A stretch of 64,000 nt of DNA, taken from positions 62,001 to 126,000 of the forward strand of contig CALAJQ010000010.1 of assembly GCA_937922785.1 (NCBI GenBank). Direction: 5' to 3'. Shown here piece after piece: positions 34,967 through 42,867 of the stretch (position 1 is the stretch's first letter; every line of letters begins with the position of its first letter). The notes beneath the pieces are model-generated. The model was not told the DNA's origin and ran no database searches. It was given only the letters and a program-made list of their open reading frames with translations. The DNA comes from an uncultured Acidimicrobiales bacterium. GTDB taxonomy: Bacteria > Actinomycetota > Acidimicrobiia > Acidimicrobiales > SZUA-35. Position numbers and translations under genes: made by a program.

Positions 34967-35785
34967 TCAGCGGCTGGGAGGATCCCAGCGCATTGCATCA
35001 GTTAGTTCGGGTCCCAACAGTCTGGAGCCGAGATTCTTGAATGCCGCCACATCTCCTGAAGATATGAACTTATGCTGCCCGGTTCGGCCTGGGGCTGGAT
35101 GATTCAGATCTTGAATCGTCAGCAAGTCCTTAAGTTCGAACGCGGTTTCATCCGCTGAGGACACAAGAACAACATCGCGACCCATCACATCGGCAATGGG
35201 TCGAGCCAGGTACGGATAATGGGTGCAGCCCAGAAGCAGAGTGTCGACGTCGGCATCAACTACGGGTTTCAACAGCGCAGTTGCCAACACGTTCACCTCT
35301 GCACCGCTCACAACTCCGCGTTCCACAAACTCAACAAAACCCGGACACGCCGTGACCGTAAGGTTCAGGTCAGCCGGCGGGTTGGCGGCTTTAACCGCTG
35401 CCGGGTAGGCCTCAGAACTCACGGTCCCGACGGTGGCGATTACGCCAATCCGATTCGATTCGGTTACGTCCAACGCTGCTCGAACACCTGGCTCAACAAC
35501 CCCTATGACGGGGATATCCAGAGCCGCGGAAAGCTCGTCAAGCGCGGCAGCTGCTGCGGTATTGCAAGCAACCACGAGGATCTTGATGTCGTATTTGGCC
35601 ACCAAGTGGTTCGCGATTTCGAGGCTGTGACTGAGCACGACGTCTTGGGGCTTGGAACCGTATGGGTATCGGGCGGTGTCACCCAGGTAGACAAGGTCTT
35701 CGCCGGGCAAAAGGTCAATTGTGGCCCGGGCAACGGTTAGTCCACCGAACCCAGAATCGAACATTCCTATCGGCCGAGAGTCCAT
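34967..35785 (-). CDS. murI: Glutamate racemase
   Basis: This 272-residue enzyme makes D-glutamate for peptidoglycan. The two catalytic cysteines are visible in VVACNTAAAAAL and LLGCTHYPYL. The N-terminal IGMFDSGFGGLTVAR and GDTARYPYGSK are canonical. It is the first gene of the murI-rph-rdgB-LDH2 group. The 5' region holds a strong hairpin (35889-35948). Confidence 0.97.
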   Translation of the reverse strand: MDSRPIGMFDSGFGGLTVARATIDLLPGEDLVYLGDTARYPYGSKPQDVVLSHSLEIANHLVAKYDIKILVVACNTAAAAALDELSAALDIPVIGVVEPGVRAALDVTESNRIGVIATVGTVSSEAYPAAVKAANPPADLNLTVTACPGFVEFVERGVVSGAEVNVLATALLKPVVDADVDTLLLGCTHYPYLARPIADVMGRDVVLVSSADETAFELKDLLTIQDLNHPAPGRTGQHKFISSGDVAAFKNLGSRLLGPELTDAMRWDPPSR

Positions 35786-35888
35786 TGCCCAGACACGTTA
35801 GGGCGTGTGACCCACCACCGGGCGTACTTGATAGGTGGAACCTCCCGATTTCTTTCTATTTGTTCTGAGGTCACATACCTTCAGTGCT

Positions 35889-35948
35889 TACGCAGGTTGG
35901 TCAGGCTTACTGGCGATGCCTTCTGGGGAGACTGACCTCCTGCGTAAA
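35889..35948. other. Unassigned long stem-loop upstream of murI
   Basis: TTACGCAGG (35889-35897) pairs perfectly with CCTGCGTAA (35940-35948). Inside, GGTCAG (35900-35905) pairs with CTGACC (35933-35938), separated by a small TT/T internal loop; about 27 nt remain in the apical part. The gap 35786-36003 has no ORF. The element could be a murI leader structure, a small RNA on the plus strand ending at the 35968-36000 hairpin, or a degraded element. Its orientation is unknown. Confidence 0.55.
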
Positions 35949-35967
35949 GATCGTGGGCAAATGACAG

Positions 35968-36000
35968 AAACGCCGGACACAATCGTGTCCGGTCGTTTCA
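35968..36000. terminator. Strong (possibly bidirectional) terminator hairpin
   Basis: GAAACG plus CCGGACAC (35968-35981) pairs with GTGTCCGG, one bulged T, and CGTTTC (35986-36000) around an AATC loop, making about 14 base pairs. It begins 3 bp after the stop of the redoxin gene on the minus strand. The plus-strand exit reads AGTTTTAG, the better T-tract. Confidence 0.8.
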
Positions 36001-36003
36001 GTT

Positions 36004-37083
36004 TTAGGCGAAAGGTGGCTTGTAGTAGTTAGCTCCGCCACCCGAGGCCACGACGTCTTCTAGCCAGCTGCCCTCATACACATCGGTTGGGGCTTGAAGC
36101 ATGTCTGAGGGCTCACCCTCTGGGGTTGTCTCGATAGTCCAGGCTTGGCGCTTATATGTCCAGTTGTCAGGCTGAGCCTCATGAGCGATGCGCCAGTACT
36201 TGCGCGAAGCCTCCTGGTTGCCTTGCTTAAAGAAATACTGGCCAAGCTCAAACGCAGCCGCAGCCCGGGAATGCTCTGGGGTCCGCTGCGCGCTTGCGTC
36301 CATGACCTGGTCTGGCGATAGCGAATACTGCGAATCCGAACCCTTCTCAACCCAGTCGACAACAGCATCGCGGTAGCCAACCGAAACGTCGGGAATCGCT
36401 TTAACGTTCGAAAGAAGCCGCTTCATATCGGGCGGCGTGTCGTCGGGGATTTCCATATCGCTGCTCGGTGAACGATGCAGCGCCGCAGCCTCTGGTGGCC
36501 GAACAAGGTTCAGTTCTTCGTCAATCCAAACCGCCATCGGCACGTTCGTAAAACCAAGAAGTTCGCCAGTGATGTGGGCCGAATCAATGACCGATCGATG
36601 AGTCGGGTTGGCCTTCTCGATCCAAGGCAAGGCCTTCGACCGATCGATGTCCAGAGCTACGGTCACAACTTCGAGCCCCTCTAGTTCCTCGTGCAATGCC
36701 TGCCACCCGGGCAGACTTTCTCTACAGCCTCACCAAGAAGCCCAGGCAACAAGCAGCGTCTTCTTGCCATACATCGACTTCAGACGCCACGGGTTGCCCT
36801 TGTGGTCTGGCAGTTCGAGCTCTGGAGCCCGAACACCGGCCAGTACTTTGGTTTGGCTTTCGGGACCCAAGGCACTTATGCCAGACGCATCGTCGGTGAT
36901 CAGCTCCATGCCCAGCGGCTGAGCTACCCGCATGACGTCCAACATCCCGTCATAATCAAGCGGGGAGTCAATCGGAACACACTGCATGCCCTTACAAAAA
37001 CCTTCTGGCTTTATCTCCCAGCCAGTCCGGGCGGTAAAAACCGCAGGCGACACCTTCAACGAGTCCATCAACATGGTTGCCAA
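36004..37083 (-). CDS. ResA/redoxin-like candidate selenoprotein (WASW-U-G-C)
   Basis: The frame is continuous for 359 residues if TGA 36730-36732 is read as selenocysteine (residue 118). The N-terminal ~85 residues (with EGFCKGMQCVP) precede a redoxin domain that starts at GVRAPELELPDHKGNPWRLK. Then comes KKTLLVAWASW-U-GCRESLPGWQ, the AhpC/TlpA-type strand and active-site turn, with Sec in the first Cys position and a Cys two residues later. VTVALDIDRS, ELLGFTNVPMAVWIDEE (cis-Pro) and a TPR-like C-terminal region (AAAAFELGQYFFKQGNQEAS) follow without a stop. There is no signal peptide, so it is likely cytosolic. Peroxidase or disulfide reductase activity is plausible. Two 43-bp repeats lie upstream, and a terminator follows the stop. 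Confidence 0.85.
36698..36716 (-). promoter_or_regulatory. Candidate bacterial SECIS hairpin of the ResA-like gene
   Basis: Thirteen nt after TGA 36730, GUCUGCC pairs in full (one U.G) with GGCAGGC around a 5-nt loop CGGGU. The loop starts 20 nt after the UGA and has G as its second base. Loop size, spacing and the loop G all satisfy the described rules for bacterial SECIS elements. It is the cleanest of the three in this window. Confidence 0.75.
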
Positions 37084-37119
37084 CCTAGCTGAAACCTCGG
37101 CTGGGGCTTGATGAGCCAG

Positions 37120-37223
37120 AAAAAGATACGGAGTAGTTCCCGCTGAGTGAGACTTCAGCCGTACGTCCGCGAGAACGCCGAAAAAGATACGGAGTAGTTC
37201 CCGCTGAGTGAGACTTCAGCCGT
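37120..37223. repeat. Two perfect 43-bp direct repeats, terminator-like on the minus strand
   Basis: Copies are at 37120-37162 and 37181-37223 with an 18-bp spacer, identical over 43 bp. Read on the minus strand, each has GCTGA...TCAGC, then GGGAACTACTCC, then TCTTTTTC. That would suit a duplicated terminator after the 37258 gene, or a duplicated leader of the redoxin gene. The 174-bp gap holds no gene. Confidence 0.85.
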
Positions 37224-37257
37224 CCGGATAACTGGCATCTGCAAGCCAAACGCTGGG

Positions 37258-38691
37258 CTAGCCCCGACTGATTAACCCACCGATTTTGGGCCAGAGCGAC
37301 CCCAGCCGTCCTCCGGTCCACTTGCCGACGTCGCTCTTCCATTCTGAGGAAGCCTCGGCCACATAGGCGTCAACCGCCCTGCTAATGGCATCACCATAAG
37401 TCGGATAGGCGTACACGGTTCCGTACCACTTGTGGAATGCAATGTCGTTCTTCATTGCCAAGCTGAAGGTGGTGATCATCTCGCCGGCCCGAGGTCCAAC
37501 AATGGTTGCGCCCAACACGGCTCCAGAAAAGCGGCGCACGTCAACTATCAGAATCCCGTGCTCCACCTCATCGGTGAAGGCCCTATCAACTTCGGCGAGG
37601 TCGATAGTGATGCGGCGAACGTCGTCAGGCACTTCGGAAGGTTGGCTACCGATTGTGGCGAGCTCGGGAGAAGTGAAAATGACGGCTGGGGTTTGCGGCT
37701 CGGAGCCAAGGGGAAGTAACGGCAGTGCTATGGCCTGGATCAATCGCCGGCCCCACGCGTTCGCCATGTGGGTTGTTCCGCCACGCGTTGTGACATCGCC
37801 AACTGCCCACACCCCATCAACGTTTGTTGCCGACTTTGAATCGGTGACGATGTAGCCACGGTCGTCGCGCTCGACGCCAACAGTTTCCAGCCCAAGACCT
37901 TCGGAGTTCGGAACCCTTCCGATAGCCACCAAAACTGCATCGACATCAGCGATGGTTTCAGTTGGCGGCTGCTTGAACGGCCCAATCCGCAACGAACGAC
38001 TAGCTGGGTCATAGTCAGCAGGAGTTAGCCCCGGCCGAAGATCTACCCCTTGGCCGCTCAGGGCTTGCGCCAAAACCGCCGACGCCTCAGGCAAAGCGTT
38101 GGGCGCAATGTGGGGTTGTGCCTCAAGCACGATCACTTCGGTTCCAAGCCGGGTGAATGCCAGCGCCATCTCAAGCCCAATGGGTCCAGCACCAACAATT
38201 GCCAACCGAGCGGGAGGCTTTTCTAACTCAAAGATCTCTTCGTTGGTGAGACTGCGGTCTTCGGGAAGCCCGGGAATGGTTATCCGCCGGGGTTTGGAGC
38301 CAGTCGAAACCACGATGTTCTCGGCTTCATAAACCGAAACCTCCCCAGTGTCGTTTGCGGTGACCGAGACACGGTTAGCCGCCACCAGCGTGGCAGTTCC
38401 AAAGATAAGCGTGATGCCTTCAGAGTTGCTGAACTCGGCCCGTTCGTGGGCTTCAAGATGGTCACGACGTTCGCGGACCTTAGCCAGCACAGCTTGAGGG
38501 TCAGCCGCCTTGGCCACATCAGCGCTGTTGTGGAGAAGCACCTTCGATGGGATGCAGCCGAAGTTGGTGCAGTCGCCGCCCACCAGACTCTTCTCAACCA
38601 TCAAAACCTGTTTTCCGAATCGGCTTAAGCCGATAGCCGCCGTAAGGCCACCGCTTCCAGATCCGATCACAATTGCGTCGTACTTATTCAT
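37258..38691 (-). CDS. Flavin disulfide reductase (MerA/Lpd-like)
   Basis: This 477-residue class I pyridine-nucleotide disulfide oxidoreductase has the FAD motif IGSGSGGLTAAIGLSRFG, the redox disulfide GGDCTNFGCIPSK, the NAD(P) motif IVGAGPIGLEMA, and GVWAVGDVTT. The C-terminal dimer-interface motif, normally His-x-x-x-x-Glu in lipoamide dehydrogenase and glutathione reductase, reads YAYPTYGDAISR. The base His and Glu are therefore missing, as in some MerA-like and uncharacterised members. It may reduce a small or unusual disulfide. It overlaps the VTT gene by 4 bp (ATGA) and lies upstream of the ResA-like selenoprotein. Confidence 0.88.
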   Translation of the reverse strand: MNKYDAIVIGSGSGGLTAAIGLSRFGKQVLMVEKSLVGGDCTNFGCIPSKVLLHNSADVAKAADPQAVLAKVRERRDHLEAHERAEFSNSEGITLIFGTATLVAANRVSVTANDTGEVSVYEAENIVVSTGSKPRRITIPGLPEDRSLTNEEIFELEKPPARLAIVGAGPIGLEMALAFTRLGTEVIVLEAQPHIAPNALPEASAVLAQALSGQGVDLRPGLTPADYDPASRSLRIGPFKQPPTETIADVDAVLVAIGRVPNSEGLGLETVGVERDDRGYIVTDSKSATNVDGVWAVGDVTTRGGTTHMANAWGRRLIQAIALPLLPLGSEPQTPAVIFTSPELATIGSQPSEVPDDVRRITIDLAEVDRAFTDEVEHGILIVDVRRFSGAVLGATIVGPRAGEMITTFSLAMKNDIAFHKWYGTVYAYPTYGDAISRAVDAYVAEASSEWKSDVGKWTGGRLGSLWPKIGGLISRG

Positions 38692-39410
38692 TCGGCAACA
38701 CTCCTTGATGGGCTCTTGCCCTTGAGATACCGGCTCAGGAATGATCCGGCCACGGCTAAAGCGACTGATGCGGCCAACACTCGCAGATCAAAGGTCGGGG
38801 TGCCCTCGCTTAACGAGCTTACTGAGGCTCCGAACCCCACGAAGGCAATCGTTCCCGGCAATGTGCCCACAAATGACCCGGCCAAGAAAGCGGCGAACGG
38901 AATGGCCAAGAACCCGGCCGCATAACCAACAGCGTCGAAAGGCAAATACAACAATCGAGCCAAAGCTGCTGTTTCAAACGGATTCCGTCTAGCCCGCTCA
39001 ACAAGGGATCCCATCATTTGCACAAGTCGTTCAGCAAAGGCGCCCTTCAGAACCGTTCGACCAACCGCATACGCCACCGCAGTCGAAAGGTTCGAGGCAA
39101 TGACAGTCCACACCGTTCCCCACCCAAGCCCAAAAGCTAGCCCGGCCAGGATCGTTAGGATCGAAGCTGGAAACAGGACCAGCGGGCGAAGGGCGTAAGC
39201 CAAAATGAATAGAGCTGGACCCCACCAGTTGTCGGCCAAAGTGGACCGTAGTTGCTCGGCAGTTTCAAGCGGGGATAAATCTCGGGACCTGGTGTAGTAG
39301 ATGTAGCCCGCTATCAAACCAAGCCAGACCACAACAGCAGCAATCCGTTGGATGGATTTCGGTTGCGTCACGTCGGCAGGATCAGCGGCAGTCATCGAAG
39401 CTGCTCCCAT
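38688..39410 (-). CDS. TVP38/TMEM64 (VTT/DedA-like) membrane protein
   Basis: This 240-residue protein has five to six membrane segments. The VTT core is recognisable: ALRPLVLFPASILTILAG, LGWGTVWTVIASNLSTAVAYAVGR, and RLLYLPFDAVGYAAGFLAIP followed by FLAGSFVGTLPGTIAFVGFG. VTT/DedA proteins are linked to lipid scrambling and membrane homeostasis. The operon order phosphatidyltransferase-VTT-flavin reductase, with short overlaps on both sides, is often seen with TVP38 proteins and MerA-like reductases. An alternative start is ATG 39395. Confidence 0.85.
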   Translation of the reverse strand: MGAASMTAADPADVTQPKSIQRIAAVVVWLGLIAGYIYYTRSRDLSPLETAEQLRSTLADNWWGPALFILAYALRPLVLFPASILTILAGLAFGLGWGTVWTVIASNLSTAVAYAVGRTVLKGAFAERLVQMMGSLVERARRNPFETAALARLLYLPFDAVGYAAGFLAIPFAAFLAGSFVGTLPGTIAFVGFGASVSSLSEGTPTFDLRVLAASVALAVAGSFLSRYLKGKSPSRSVAE

Positions 39411-39985
39411 CCGGAACGGAACCGAAGGCCAGCCCCTAGGACAACCAAACCTGCCATCACAAACATGAGCGCGACGCCAAATTGAGGGAATAACAGCATC
39501 GCTGTGTAGAAGGCAATAGTCTCTGCGCCTTCAATCAGGCCACCGGCCATAGGCAAACTCGTTCTGGAATTGCGCCTGTTCAGGAGGCCAGCGAGATAGC
39601 TCCACGTAATGGTGTTCACCGGAAAGGTGGCAACAAGAAATGCTGCTGCCATCCAAGCCTGGGTCGTCCCGATGCCGGCGGCAACACCTAGCGGCAGCAT
39701 TGCATAAACAAAAAGGTCGAGCGTGATGTCGAGATAGCCGCCCTGATCGGTGTTCGCTCCTGCAGCGCGGGCAACGATCCCATCTATTCCATCAAGCGTC
39801 CGGTTCAGCAACCAAGCCGCAAGCGCGACTAGCCACCAAGTCTGACTGGCGGCAATCGCAGCCGCTACGCCAAAACCAGCACCCACCAGAGATATCGCGA
39901 CAGGACTAGCCCGCTCAAAAAGCTTTCCTAGCGGCGCAAGAACTTGTTCAGAGATTGGACGCAGCGAGTCGTCATACATCTCCAT
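39392..39985 (-). CDS. CDP-alcohol phosphatidyltransferase family protein
   Basis: This is a membrane enzyme of about 197 residues that joins a CDP-activated lipid to an alcohol or polyol. The catalytic motif is complete: DGIVARAAG...G...LDITLD gives D-G-x2-A-R-x8-G-x3-D-x3-D. About six hydrophobic helices follow. ATG 39985 (MEMYDDSLRP) is preferred; ATG 40048 would add 21 residues of polar sequence. Its 3' end overlaps the start of the VTT gene. The alcohol is unknown. Confidence 0.85.
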   Translation of the reverse strand: MEMYDDSLRPISEQVLAPLGKLFERASPVAISLVGAGFGVAAAIAASQTWWLVALAAWLLNRTLDGIDGIVARAAGANTDQGGYLDITLDLFVYAMLPLGVAAGIGTTQAWMAAAFLVATFPVNTITWSYLAGLLNRRNSRTSLPMAGGLIEGAETIAFYTAMLLFPQFGVALMFVMAGLVVLGAGLRFRSGWEQLR

Positions 39986-40097
39986 TACCAAGCCCTTCGG
40001 GCGTGGGATTATTCCCGGAGGCCAATCATCCTCAGGTATGACAAGCAAGGGACCCTGGTAGGACGCCAGATTGGGCCAAGGAATCTACAGTGGTCTG

Positions 40098-41282
40098 ATG
40101 GAGTCAGTCCGACGAGTGCGAGAGTGGGCCGAAGGCAATGCTCGAGTCGCGGACGCAATTGTGACTGCACTCGTACTTGCGTTCAGCCTCTTTGGCTTGT
40201 TCGGCCTACAAGGCACACCCGATGATCGATCGATTGACCTGCTGGCAGCGGGTCTCGTTGTAATACCGTGCCTGGCGGTCTTCTATCGCAGAACCAAACC
40301 CATTCACGCGCTCGTCGTCGGGTCAGTCTCAGGGTTCAGCTATTGGATTCTGGACTACCCCGCCGCCGGAGCTAGCTTCGCCCTATTGGTGCTTCTCTAC
40401 GCTGTTGGCCGATACGCAGAGAACCGAGTTCAGTCAACCCGCACCCTCATCACCTTTACGGTCTTCCTATTGCTCGTGCTTGTTGCCGGATATTTCTACG
40501 AGGGCGAAGAAGAAGTTACGATTGGGGTCATTGTTCTCAACCTCATTCTGTTTCAGCTGGCCTGGATGGCAGGCGACAGCGTTCGGAACCGAGTCGATTC
40601 GATGGCCGAACTGGCTAGGCGAATCGAAGCCACCGAACTGGAACAAGTGGCCAGAACCGACTCCGCAATCGCCGGTGAACGCAACCGAATCGCCCGAGAA
40701 CTGCACGACATTATGGCCCACTCGTTATCGGTCATAGTTGTGCAGGCCGAGGGCGCAATACGGAACGTCGGCAGCAACGACGCAACCGTCATCGATGCTT
40801 TGGACACCATCCAAGACACAGCACGGGCAAACCTGAAAGACCTACGAGGCGTTGTTGGGATGCTACGTGACGATGGTCAAGGCAGAGCACCTGCGCCCGA
40901 ACTATCAATGGTCGATTCGCTGATTAGCCAATGCGGCGAGTCGGGTTTGGCGGTCTCACTTAGTGTTAACGGCCACCGTCGTCCGCTGCCGCCAATGGTT
41001 GAGCTCTCCGGATATCGCATCGTTCAAGAATCCCTGACCAACGCGATGAAACACGCTGGCCCGGGCGCCAAAGCAACAGTCATGCTTGACTACCAAGCAG
41101 ATGCTCTTGCCATCTCTGTTGATGACAACGGCAGGGGCGCAGGGAGCGACAAGACCGAACCCGGACATGGCCTAATCGGCATGCGCGAACGGGTCGAAGC
41201 CTTCGGAGGCAACCTACAGGCTGGCCCCAAACTAGGCGGCGGATTTTCGGTGAACGCAAAACTTCCGATCGCTAGCCAATGA
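40098..41282 (+). CDS. NarL-type sensor histidine kinase
   Basis: This 394-residue kinase starts at ATG 40098 (TTG 40071 is possible). Four to six membrane segments occupy residues 15-155, a short coiled linker follows, then a HisKA_3 dimerisation domain with the phospho-acceptor His in RIARELHDIMAHSL. The HATPase domain shows RIVQESLTNAMKHA, SVDDNGRG and GHGLIGMRERVEAFGG. No extracytoplasmic sensor domain is present, suggesting membrane-state or antimicrobial sensing like DesK/LiaS relatives. The stop overlaps the response regulator (ATGA). The ABC exporter downstream is a likely target or partner. Confidence 0.92.
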   Translation: MESVRRVREWAEGNARVADAIVTALVLAFSLFGLFGLQGTPDDRSIDLLAAGLVVIPCLAVFYRRTKPIHALVVGSVSGFSYWILDYPAAGASFALLVLLYAVGRYAENRVQSTRTLITFTVFLLLVLVAGYFYEGEEEVTIGVIVLNLILFQLAWMAGDSVRNRVDSMAELARRIEATELEQVARTDSAIAGERNRIARELHDIMAHSLSVIVVQAEGAIRNVGSNDATVIDALDTIQDTARANLKDLRGVVGMLRDDGQGRAPAPELSMVDSLISQCGESGLAVSLSVNGHRRPLPPMVELSGYRIVQESLTNAMKHAGPGAKATVMLDYQADALAISVDDNGRGAGSDKTEPGHGLIGMRERVEAFGGNLQAGPKLGGGFSVNAKLPIASQ

Positions 41283-41932
41283 TCAAAGTTCTTGTTGTTG
41301 ATGACCAGCCGCTGCTGCGAGCCGGATTCTCAATGATCCTCAAGACCGAAACCGACCTTCAAATAGTGGCCGAAGCAGCCAATGGACTGGCCGCTATTGC
41401 CGAGTGCAAGAACCATCGGCCCGACATCGTCCTCATGGACATCCGAATGCCCGAGATGGATGGGCTCGAGGCCACCAGACAAATACTGGAACTGCCTGAC
41501 GCCCCAGCGGTAATCATCCTGACCACGTTCGATCTTGACGAGTACGTGTATGACGCCCTCAGGGCAGGGGCATCAGGGTTTCTACTAAAGGATGCGCCAG
41601 CTGAAGAGCTGATCAATGCAATCAGGGTTGTTGCATCAGGCCAAGCGTTGCTAGCGCCCTCGGTCACAAAGCGGATGATCGACAAGTTTGCCGACCAGAA
41701 CCCAGCAGATACCGAGCCAGCAACTTGGTTGGAAGAACTCACTGAGCGAGAGCTAGAAGTCCTTCAATTAATGGCTACTGGCCTTTCCAATTCCGAGGTT
41801 GCCGCCGAGTTGAATCTCGGCGAAACAACAATCAAGACCCACGTAAGTCGGGTGCTCTCGAAGCTCGGAGCCCGTGATCGAGTGCAGGCTGTAATCGCCG
41901 CGTTCGAGGCCGGCATAGCCAGACCCAGATAG
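41279..41932 (+). CDS. NarL/LuxR-family response regulator
   Basis: This 217-residue protein has a receiver domain with VDDQPLLRAGF (acidic pocket), the phospho-acceptor Asp in DIVLMDIRMPEMDG, and the switch Thr and Lys in LTTFDLDEYVYDALRAGASGF and LKDAP. The C-terminal LuxR-type helix-turn-helix contains LTERELEVLQLMATGLSNSE and LNLGETTIKTHVSRVLSKLG. It is coupled to the histidine kinase by a 4-bp overlap and probably controls the ABC exporter genes that follow after a 159-bp gap. Confidence 0.95.
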   Translation: MIKVLVVDDQPLLRAGFSMILKTETDLQIVAEAANGLAAIAECKNHRPDIVLMDIRMPEMDGLEATRQILELPDAPAVIILTTFDLDEYVYDALRAGASGFLLKDAPAEELINAIRVVASGQALLAPSVTKRMIDKFADQNPADTEPATWLEELTERELEVLQLMATGLSNSEVAAELNLGETTIKTHVSRVLSKLGARDRVQAVIAAFEAGIARPR

Positions 41933-42091
41933 ACCTCGGCTCGGCGTTTCCCCTCAGGGTCATCCCCCACAGGGTTGACCAAAAGGTCAGGGTCCAATCA
42001 TCCCTACGGCCGACGACATATCAGCCGAGGTCGATCACAGTGGTACTCACAAACGGCGACACATTCACCGACCAGGAGGACACAAACCAAA

Positions 42092-42856
42092 ATGAACACT
42101 CAGACGATGCAAAGAACCGCAGCACCTGTGGGAGTTGCAGCCAGCACAACAGCCGCCAGCAAGATCTACGGCTCTGGCGACACCCGGGTGGTTGCTCTCG
42201 ACAAGGTCGATGTTTCATTCGCCCAAGGTCAATTCACCGCCATCATGGGCCCATCCGGCTCGGGCAAGTCGACCCTGATGCATTGCCTCGCTGGCCTCGA
42301 CCGGTTGACCGACGGAGCCGTAAGAATCGGCGATGTCAACATTTCCGAACTATCGGAGAAAGACCTCACGCTGCTACGCCGAAACAAGATCGGCTTTGTC
42401 TTCCAGGCCTTCAACCTCGTACCAACACTGACGGCCATAGAGAACATCACTCTTCCGATGGACCTGGGCAAAACCAAGCCCGACCAGGCTCACTTGGACG
42501 AAGTTATCCGAGCCGTCGGTCTCGCCGACAGGCTTAAGCACAAGCCCAACGAACTCTCAGGCGGCCAGCAACAGCGCGTGGCAGTAGCTAGAGCATTGGG
42601 CTCTCGCCCTGATGTGATCTTCGCGGATGAGCCGACCGGCAACCTTGACTCCCAGACGGGGGCAGAGATCCTGGCCTTCATGCGCCGGGCAGTTAACGAG
42701 TTCGGCCAGACCATCGTGATGGTCACTCACGATCCAGTCGCCGCCTCATATGCGGACCGAGTGCTGTTCCTAAACGACGGACGCATTGTCAACGAACTAC
42801 AAAACCCTGACGCAGACGCCATTCTTGCCGCGCTGCGTTCAGCGACTTTGGGATAA
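42092..42856 (+). CDS. MacB/LolD-like ABC transporter ATP-binding protein
   Basis: This 254-residue ATPase starts at ATG 42092 behind AGGAGGA. It shows Walker A GPSGSGKST, the Q-loop in FVFQAFNLVPTLT, the signature LSGGQQQRVAVARAL, Walker B VIFADEPTGNLDS, and the H-loop VMVTHDP. The pattern is that of the MacB/FtsE/LolD class that powers FtsX-type permeases acting on periplasmic or membrane substrates. The permease gene follows 11 bp later. With the upstream two-component system, it resembles antimicrobial-peptide or cell-envelope stress efflux modules. Confidence 0.95.
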   Translation: MNTQTMQRTAAPVGVAASTTAASKIYGSGDTRVVALDKVDVSFAQGQFTAIMGPSGSGKSTLMHCLAGLDRLTDGAVRIGDVNISELSEKDLTLLRRNKIGFVFQAFNLVPTLTAIENITLPMDLGKTKPDQAHLDEVIRAVGLADRLKHKPNELSGGQQQRVAVARALGSRPDVIFADEPTGNLDSQTGAEILAFMRRAVNEFGQTIVMVTHDPVAASYADRVLFLNDGRIVNELQNPDADAILAALRSATLG

Positions 42857-42867
42857 GGGGAAACCAA

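Noticed and set aside
35889-36000. tRNA-Sec or SRP RNA in the murI gap
   Set aside because: No tRNA acceptor/T-arm pattern or TCA anticodon loop, and no GGAAGCAGC-type SRP apical motif.
37120-37223. CRISPR-like repeat pair
   Set aside because: Only two copies, an 18-bp spacer and no cas genes; the unit looks terminator-like.
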